From: a bacterium (Candidatus Howlettbacteria) CG_4_10_14_0_8_um_filter_40_9
Lineage (GTDB): Bacteria; Patescibacteriota; CPR2; UBA1875; GCA-2785325
Assembly: GCA_002785325.1 (NCBI GenBank)
Contig: PFMH01000031.1
Coordinates: 1 to 9,296 of the forward strand
Direction of reading: 5' to 3'
DNA length: 9,296 nucleotides
Shown: piece by piece, positions 5,117 to 9,296 of the stretch
Layout of the letters: every line of letters starts with the position of its first letter
How positions within the stretch are numbered: position 1 is the stretch's first letter
Notes under the pieces: model-generated
What the model was told of the DNA's origin: nothing
The model's database searches: none
The model's input: only the letters and a program-made list of their open reading frames with translations
Translations under genes and position numbers: made by a program

Positions 5117-5145
5117 TTGCTATTTTTTTCGATTTGAGATATATT
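5117..5145 (+). promoter_or_regulatory. Putative promoter of thioredoxin
   Basis: TTGCTA (5117-5122) and TATATT (5140-5145) are separated by 17 bp. The -10 box is a close match to the consensus. Transcription would start near 5152, about 29 nt before the thioredoxin ATG, leaving room for the strong ribosome site. Confidence 0.6.
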
Positions 5146-5180
5146 TAAATACTGAAACAAGCATTAAAAGAGGGGAGAAT

Positions 5181-5498
5181 ATGAGCGTAAGAGAACTAAC
5201 CGACAAAGATTTTACAGAAGCGGAGAAGAGCGATAAGGCAATAGCGAAGTTTCATGCTGACTGGTGCGGGCCTTGCCAGATGCTAAAACCCACTTATCTC
5301 GAAGTTGCCGAAAAGGTTAAAGGCGTTGATTTCTTTAGTATAAATGTAGATAATGCGCCGGAGACGAGTGAAAAATACGGGGTGATGAGTGTTCCGACGA
5401 TGATAATTTTTGAAAAAGGAAAAGAGAAGGATAGGATAGTAGGGGCGCTGAATGCGGAGACGTTGGAAGGGGAGATTAAGAAAAAGTTTGGAGCTTAG
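5181..5498 (+). CDS. trxA: Thioredoxin
   Basis: This 105-residue protein is a classical cytoplasmic thioredoxin, which reduces disulfides in client proteins using electrons from thioredoxin reductase. The active site WCGPC spans residues 28-32, preceded by AKFHADW. The cis-proline loop SVPT (70-73) and the downstream FEKGKEKDRIVGA segment are in their usual places. The length is typical of the family (E. coli has 108). There is no signal peptide. The start is well defined: AGAGGGGAG lies just before the ATG, and a good promoter lies upstream. No reductase gene is nearby. The stop codon sits at the head of an octamer tandem repeat that fills the following gap. Confidence 0.95.
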   Translation: MSVRELTDKDFTEAEKSDKAIAKFHADWCGPCQMLKPTYLEVAEKVKGVDFFSINVDNAPETSEKYGVMSVPTMIIFEKGKEKDRIVGALNAETLEGEIKKKFGA

Positions 5499-5532
5499 TT
5501 ACTAAGTTTGTAAGTTAATAAGTTGCTAAGTT
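5496..5532. repeat. Octamer tandem repeat NNNAAGTT
   Basis: AAGTT recurs at exact 8-bp intervals (5504, 5512, 5520, 5528), with a related TAGTT at 5496. This gives about five units of the form NNNAAGTT. The first unit overlaps the thioredoxin stop codon. It is probably a slippage-prone microsatellite rather than a functional site. Confidence 0.75.
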
Positions 5533-5546
5533 CTTGTTCCCAGTTA

Positions 5547-5704
5547 AGAGTCTAAAAAGAGTCTACGAATATTAAGAACAAAAATTCTGGATTCCCGCTG
5601 TGGCGAGAATGGCAGAGTGGAGAGGACTGGTTATTGGTACGAATAACGGAACCGTTGAGAGTTTAGCGTCAGTTTTGCGTACCGTTTTAGCGTCAGTTTT
5701 AGCG
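5547..5704. repeat. Mosaic of short repeats between thioredoxin and tig
   Basis: AGAGTCTA occurs at 5547 and 5558. A decayed palindrome of the 'ATTCTGG...CCAGAAT' class lies at 5584-5615. GGTACG (5636-5641) is inverted relative to CGTACC (5678-5683). AACGGAACCGTT (5646-5657) is a small palindrome. TTTAGCGTCAGTTTT is repeated at 5662-5676 and 5686-5700, with a third partial copy running to 5704, six bases before the tig ATG. No promoter of good quality was found for tig. Confidence 0.6.
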
Positions 5705-5709
5705 ATTTT

Positions 5710-6999
5710 ATGGATATAAAAAGAGAAGACTTAAAAGATTCGCAAGTTAAGCTAACCATCGATATTCCAGCGGGGATGTTGCATCTTTATTCCGAAGAGG
5801 CATATAAAAAGCTGGCGCCGAGTGTGAAAATTGCCGGTTTTAGGCCGGGCAAAGCGCCTAGAAATATGGTGGAGCGCGAGATCGGCTCAGATGCATTTAA
5901 TAATGAGATTCTAAATATCGCGATTCAGCGAACGTTTTATGACGCAGTTATTAAAGAAAATCTGACTACTGTGAGTCCTCCAGATATAAAAGTTCTAAAA
6001 TTTGTCCCAACCGACGGATTGACCTATGAAGCGGTGGTCACTATCCTGCCGGAAGTAAAGATACCCGATCTTAAAAGTATCAAACTAAAAAAACAGGAAA
6101 TAAAGATAGAACCGAAAGAAGTCGAATCGGTTATCGAAGACCTGAGAAAGCAAAATGCGGTTTATAAAGAAGTAAAGAGGGATGCAAAATCAGGAGATAA
6201 AGTCGAGATAGATTTCCATGGACTTTTGAAAAATATCCCTTTCGAGGGCGGAACAGGCAAGAATCATCCGTTAATTTTGGGTTCAGGCGCCATGATCCCC
6301 GGATTTGAAGACGGAATAGCCGGGATGAAAAAAGACGAAGAAAAAGATATAAAAGTTACTTTCCCAAAGGAATATCATGTAGAACATCTGGCGGGTCAGG
6401 AAGTTATTTTTAAAATTAAAGTAAATAAGATCGAAGAGATTATCCTACCAGAAGTAGACGATAAGTTTGCCCAAAGCGTTACCTCTTATAAGACAGCAAA
6501 AGAGATGAAAGAAGAAATAGAACGGAGTCTCAAAGAAAACAAAGAGCTTCAGGAAAAGAGACGTTTGGAAGAAGAACTATTGAAAAAAGCGGTTACAAAG
6601 GCTAAGATAGAAGCTCCAAAATCGTTGGTAGATGATGAAGTGCATCGGATGCTTCACGAAGCAGAGCACAATCTTTCTCACTCAGGGATAGAGCTTTCGA
6701 AATATCTCGAACACGTCAAGAAAACGAAAGAGGAGTTTGAAAAAGAGCTTCTGCCGGAAGCGGAAAATAGAGTGAATGTAGGACTTCTTTTATCCGAGAT
6801 AGTAAAAGAAAATAACTTTACAGTTACCGACGAAGAGGTGAATGCTGAGATAGAGATTTCACTCGGTTATGCTACTGCCGACAAGAAGGATGAGGCGAAG
6901 AAATATTACGAAAGCGAAGATGGCAGAAGAAGCGTAGAAAATGGGTTTTTGTCTAAGAAGGTGATGGAGTGGATGATGAAGGAAGCTTCCGTGGAGTAA
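5710..6999 (+). CDS. tig: Trigger factor (ribosome-associated chaperone and PPIase)
   Basis: Trigger factor binds near the ribosome exit tunnel and shields nascent chains. The 429-residue protein is close to the usual length (E. coli has 432) and has all three domains. The N-terminal ribosome-binding domain carries the signature GFRPGKAP (43-50), which matches E. coli GFRKGKVP at the same numbering. The FKBP-type prolyl isomerase domain runs from about 155 to 245 (GDKVEIDFHGLL through PGFEDGIAGM to VIFKIKVNKIEEI). The C-terminal helical chaperone domain follows and is rich in charged helices. The start is fixed by the family N terminus (MDIKREDLKDSQVKLTIDIPA), although only a poor Shine-Dalgarno precedes it. 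clpP follows after a 381-bp repeat-filled gap, an order seen in many bacteria. Confidence 0.96.
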   Translation: MDIKREDLKDSQVKLTIDIPAGMLHLYSEEAYKKLAPSVKIAGFRPGKAPRNMVEREIGSDAFNNEILNIAIQRTFYDAVIKENLTTVSPPDIKVLKFVPTDGLTYEAVVTILPEVKIPDLKSIKLKKQEIKIEPKEVESVIEDLRKQNAVYKEVKRDAKSGDKVEIDFHGLLKNIPFEGGTGKNHPLILGSGAMIPGFEDGIAGMKKDEEKDIKVTFPKEYHVEHLAGQEVIFKIKVNKIEEIILPEVDDKFAQSVTSYKTAKEMKEEIERSLKENKELQEKRRLEEELLKKAVTKAKIEAPKSLVDDEVHRMLHEAEHNLSHSGIELSKYLEHVKKTKEEFEKELLPEAENRVNVGLLLSEIVKENNFTVTDEEVNAEIEISLGYATADKKDEAKKYYESEDGRRSVENGFLSKKVMEWMMKEASVE

Positions 7000-7011
7000 C
7001 TTTAATTTATT

Positions 7012-7029
7012 TTCCACTTTTTGGTAGCA
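7012..7029. repeat. Truncated fragment of the 173-bp repeat
   Basis: TTCCACTTTTTGGTAGCA matches the first 18 bases of the 173-bp repeat (copy 1, 2663-2680) at 17 of 18 positions and then stops matching. It lies about 110 bp before the full copy 2, in the same orientation. Confidence 0.6.
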
Positions 7030-7040
7030 CATATTACAAT

Positions 7041-7097
7041 GTCATTCCTACGGAGGCAGGAATCTATAACTTCTTACTTTTTGAACCAAAAAGTAAG
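7041..7097. repeat. Two small hairpins forming the 5' part of composite repeat copy 2
   Basis: GTCATTCCT...AGGAATC (7041-7064) corresponds to the hairpin at 2582-2605, and is slightly degraded here. CTTACTTTTTG (7073-7083) pairs perfectly with CAAAAAGTAAG (7087-7097) around a 3-nt loop and corresponds to 2622-2645. Offsets of 4459 here and 4462 in the 173-bp part show that the whole composite was copied, with only small indels. Confidence 0.75.
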
Positions 7098-7124
7098 AAA
7101 AAGATTTCGATATGAATTTCTTTT

Positions 7125-7297
7125 TTCCACTTTTTGACAGCAAAAACTGGAGGAAAAACTGCCGACTACGCTACGAAATAGGTAAAACTAAGAAAAATTT
7201 ATCGTTCAAAACCTGAATCGTTTCACTAAAGCAGGATTTTGTCCTACGGAACACTCCAAATTTTTCAGTTTTACTACTATTTCTTCGCTATCGTCGG
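7125..7297. repeat. 173-bp structured repeat, copy 2
   Basis: This copy aligns gap-free with 2663-2835. Every stem described for copy 1 is preserved at +4462. The only changed paired base is in the small first hairpin (GGCAG to GACAG, 7136-7140). With its hairpin prefix it fills most of the 381-bp gap between tig and clpP. It is followed by GTACGAATAAACTGATAGTCGG, in which GTCGG recurs at 7314-7318. That looks like a 21-bp insertion between duplicated GTCGG ends. Confidence 0.85.
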
Positions 7298-7380
7298 TAC
7301 GAATAAACTGATAGTCGGGAAGAGATAAGATATAGCTGATTGTCGATACGGATTATAAAAAATTTAAACACGGAGGTTTT

Positions 7381-7986
7381 ATGAGCAAAGAAATAAGAAA
7401 TCAAATATTGATCCCGACCGTTATCGAAAAAACGGCTCTTGGGGAGCGGGCATACGATATATATTCCCGGCTTTTGAAAGATCGGATTATCTTTTTGGGA
7501 ACTGAGATAGACGACAATGTTGCCAATATCATTATCGCTCAACTCCTATTTTTGGAAAGCGAAGATCCGAAAAAAGATATCTTTTTATATATAAATAGTC
7601 CGGGCGGCAGCGTTTCTTCGTCTCTGGCTATATATGACACGATGCAGTTTATAAAACCCATGATTTCCACCATATGTGTTGGATCGGCGTCGTCCGGGGC
7701 GGCCTTTCTCCTCGCCGGCGGTGAAAAAGGTAAGCGTCTTATACTGCCTAACTCGAAAGTTATGATCCATCAACCGATGGTTATGGGCCTTCAGGGACAG
7801 GCAACTGATGTCGAGATTCACGCAAACGAACTCATTAAAACAAAAAAGACATTGAGCGAGATATTAGCAAGTCATACCGGACAAAAACTCGCCAAGATAG
7901 AGAGAGATGTGGAAAGAGATTTCTTCATGTCAGCAGAAGAAGCAAAAGCATACGGGATGGTAGATAAGATAATTAGTAGCCGTTAG
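7381..7986 (+). CDS. clpP: ATP-dependent Clp protease proteolytic subunit ClpP
   Basis: ClpP forms the tetradecameric serine protease chamber that degrades proteins unfolded by ClpX, ClpA or ClpC. The 201-residue sequence has the complete triad by comparison with E. coli: Ser105 in GSASSGAAFLLAGG, His130 in MIHQP, and Asp180 in ERDVERD. The oxyanion segment SPGGSV and the C-terminal EEAKAYGMVD are typical. The sequence around the nucleophile (GSASSGA rather than GQAASMGA) is a common variant. GGAGG lies 5 nt before the ATG, fixing the start. The upstream neighbour is tig, as in many bacteria, but clpX does not follow, so the ATPase must be encoded elsewhere. The leader between repeat copy 2 and the ATG may hold a promoter (TATAAA at 7354), but no convincing -35 box was seen. 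Confidence 0.96.
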   Translation: MSKEIRNQILIPTVIEKTALGERAYDIYSRLLKDRIIFLGTEIDDNVANIIIAQLLFLESEDPKKDIFLYINSPGGSVSSSLAIYDTMQFIKPMISTICVGSASSGAAFLLAGGEKGKRLILPNSKVMIHQPMVMGLQGQATDVEIHANELIKTKKTLSEILASHTGQKLAKIERDVERDFFMSAEEAKAYGMVDKIISSR

Positions 7987-8023
7987 CTATTTGCTGTTAG
8001 GGGGGCGGAAGAGTTTATAGTTT

Positions 8024-8124
8024 GTCATTCTGGCGACGGTGAGGAGGCCAGAATCAATATCGTTATCAAGAGGATAGATTCTGGACTCCTTCCCAATAGA
8101 AATCGGGATAGTCGCCAGAATGAC
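8024..8124. repeat. Nested inverted-repeat element between clpP and the NIF3-like gene
   Basis: The outer arms GTCATTCTGGCGAC (8024-8037) and GTCGCCAGAATGAC (8111-8124) are perfect 14-bp inverses. Inside, GGAG-G-CCAGAATC (8043-8055) pairs with GATTCTGG-A-CTCC (8077-8089) with one mismatch. It looks like two head-to-head units of the 'GTCATTCTGG...CCAGAATC' dispersed palindrome class. No open reading frame is inside. It may fold strongly in RNA after clpP. Confidence 0.8.
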
Positions 8125-8193
8125 GAGAACCGCATTCGAATCAATTCGTGACAAAAATTCGTAACTTCATTCGTGGTTAATTAACAAAATTTT

Positions 8194-9153
8194 ATGAAAA
8201 CAAAAGACATTTACGAACTGGCTATAAAGCTTGGGATCGAAGCTGATCCGAGAGATAAAAAAAGAATTGAAAGCATTCTCAAAGAAGAAGATAAAAAGTA
8301 TAAAGATCTAAAAAAAGAAGATAAAGAACTCTACGACACGGAAAAAATAAAAAATCCATTTCCTGACACGAGAGTATTTGTCGATAACGGAAAAGAAATA
8401 AAAAAAATCTTGGTCGGGATAGATATGGAGTCCAGTGAGATTCTTTTAGCGGATAGATTGAATGAAAAAGGCGAGGGGATAGATTTGGTAATCGCCCATC
8501 ATCCGGAAGGGAATGCTTATGCCAATCTGTCGCTCGCTATGGGTATGCAAGCAGATGTAAGCTGTGTCTTCGGTGTTCCGATAAATGTAGCAGAGTCTGT
8601 TTTAGGTCCAAGGATGAGTGAGATCTCGAGAGCGGTGCATCCCGCAAATCATCAAAGGCCGGTGGATATGGCAAGGATTTTGAAAATAAACTTTATGTGC
8701 ATGCATACGCCGGCAGACAATAACGTTCAGAAATATCTCCAAAACATATTTGACACGAAAAAGCCAGAAAAAGTTTCTGACGTCGTAAATATTTTAAAGG
8801 AAATACAAGAGTATAGGAAGGCAACGAAACAAAATGCAGGTCCAAAAATATTCTGCGGGAGTGAAGATAGGAGCGCAGGGAAAGTGATGGTTGATATGAC
8901 AGGCGGAACTGGAGGACCAAAAGAAGCATACGAAAAACTTTCCCAAGCAGGAGTAGGAACGATAGTAGCGATGCATATCAGCGAAGATAGTCGGAAAGAA
9001 GCCGAAGCACATCATATAAATGTTGTGATCGCGGGACATATCGCCTCTGATTCTCTGGGTATGAACTTGATATTGGATAAACTGGAAGAAAAGGGAATAG
9101 AGATCGTCCCATGTTCTGGGCTCATAAGGGTAAACAGGGGTAAGAAAAAATAA
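8194..9153 (+). CDS. NIF3/DUF34 family metal-binding protein
   Basis: The 319-residue product shows the metal-site motifs of the NIF3 (YbgI, DUF34) family: IAHHPEG with His102 and His103, MHTPADN with His171 and Asp175, and GHIASDS with His282. These proteins form toroidal oligomers with a two-metal centre. Some have been annotated as GTP cyclohydrolase 1 type 2, but the reaction is not settled, so I assign no gene symbol. The N-terminal 60 residues are highly charged, with a lysine/glutamate-rich helical stretch (LKEEDKKYKDLKKEDKELYD), an extension compared with compact family members. The final motif lacks the usual nearby Glu (ASDS where Y-x-SE is common), so one metal ligand may differ. 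The ATG has no clear Shine-Dalgarno. An intrinsic terminator follows, which makes this the last gene of its transcript. Confidence 0.85.
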   Translation: MKTKDIYELAIKLGIEADPRDKKRIESILKEEDKKYKDLKKEDKELYDTEKIKNPFPDTRVFVDNGKEIKKILVGIDMESSEILLADRLNEKGEGIDLVIAHHPEGNAYANLSLAMGMQADVSCVFGVPINVAESVLGPRMSEISRAVHPANHQRPVDMARILKINFMCMHTPADNNVQKYLQNIFDTKKPEKVSDVVNILKEIQEYRKATKQNAGPKIFCGSEDRSAGKVMVDMTGGTGGPKEAYEKLSQAGVGTIVAMHISEDSRKEAEAHHINVVIAGHIASDSLGMNLILDKLEEKGIEIVPCSGLIRVNRGKKK

Positions 9154-9205
9154 AAATATTTCGGGTTTTAGCACCTATTTTTCTAAAAACCACCAATCAA
9201 TTTTT

Positions 9206-9243
9206 CAAAAAGAACGCTTCTATAAATCGGGGTGTTCTTTTTG
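9206..9243 (+). terminator. Intrinsic terminator after the NIF3-like gene
   Basis: CAAAAAGAAC (9206-9215) pairs perfectly with GTTCTTTTTG (9234-9243). The stem can extend inward with wobbles to a loop at 9221-9228. The five T residues lie within the 3' arm. The A-run on the 5' side makes it potentially bidirectional. Confidence 0.75.
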
Positions 9244-9262
9244 TAATCATCATTTATTGCCA

Positions 9263-9291
9263 TTCAACCTAGACCATTTTTATGGTAAACT
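9263..9291 (+). promoter_or_regulatory. Possible promoter of the next gene
   Basis: TGG-TAAACT (9284-9291, hexamer 9286-9291) resembles an extended -10 box, and TTCAAC (9263-9268) lies 17 bp before it. ACCAT/ATGGT (9273-9277 and 9282-9286) forms a small palindrome overlapping the site. It follows the terminator and would drive a gene beyond the right edge. Confidence 0.35.
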
Positions 9292-9296
9292 TTAAT

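Noticed and set aside
4936..5160. 74-codon minus-strand frame across the region before thioredoxin
   Set aside because: It covers the putative thioredoxin promoter and AT-rich tracts and has no supporting start signal.
5496..5532. CRISPR array or operator array
   Set aside because: The 8-bp period without distinct spacers fits a microsatellite, and no cas gene is nearby.
7288..9174. Minus-strand frames over clpP and the NIF3-like gene
   Set aside because: They are antisense to well-identified proteins, with cysteine- and aromatic-rich noise composition.

Overview
The window is a compact bacterial chromosome segment of moderate to low GC. All convincing protein genes lie on the plus strand, and one tRNA gene lies on the minus strand. 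The standard genetic code fits every gene. The gene content is housekeeping: recG, a short ComEA-like protein, a PAP2-like membrane protein, tRNA-Leu(UAG), thioredoxin, trigger factor, ClpP and a NIF3/DUF34 protein. The intergenic gaps are unusually full of small dispersed palindromes. This combination suggests a member of the Patescibacteria (Candidate Phyla Radiation), but that is an inference; no rRNA or phylogenetic marker was compared.

Layout. 1-84 is the tail of an unidentified gene, possibly a Y1/IS200-like transposase, followed by a GC hairpin and a poorly supported region up to 439. 440-2572 is recG, which carries two in-frame repeat-like insertions. 2582-2835 is a composite repeat that runs straight into the ribosome-binding site of the ComEA-like gene (2848-3246). 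3334-3933 encodes a six-helix PAP2-like protein. 3934-4380 holds a palindromic micro-repeat, a GC-rich hairpin segment, a tRNA-like relic, and tRNA-Leu with its own promoter and terminators, all on the minus strand. Divergent from the tRNA is an unrecognised zinc-ribbon-like gene with a TTG start (4540-4950) and a possible 30-residue small ORF (4983-5075). Then come thioredoxin (5181-5498), trigger factor (5710-6999), a second copy of the composite repeat (7041-7297), clpP (7381-7986), a nested inverted-repeat element (8024-8124), a NIF3-like gene (8194-9153) and an intrinsic terminator (9206-9243).

How the genes relate. Trigger factor and ClpP form the familiar protein folding and turnover pair, but clpX does not follow clpP here. 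Thioredoxin and the zinc-ribbon-like gene each have a similar putative promoter (TTGCTA, 17 bp, TATWTT). The long repeat-filled gaps argue against one continuous operon.

I do not see a clear new defence or mobile system. The strongest signals are the repeats. A 173-bp nested-hairpin repeat occurs twice at about 94% identity, and nearly all differences fall outside the proposed stems. A 36-bp near-perfect palindrome sits in frame inside recG, comparable to coding-region palindromic elements known from Rickettsia.
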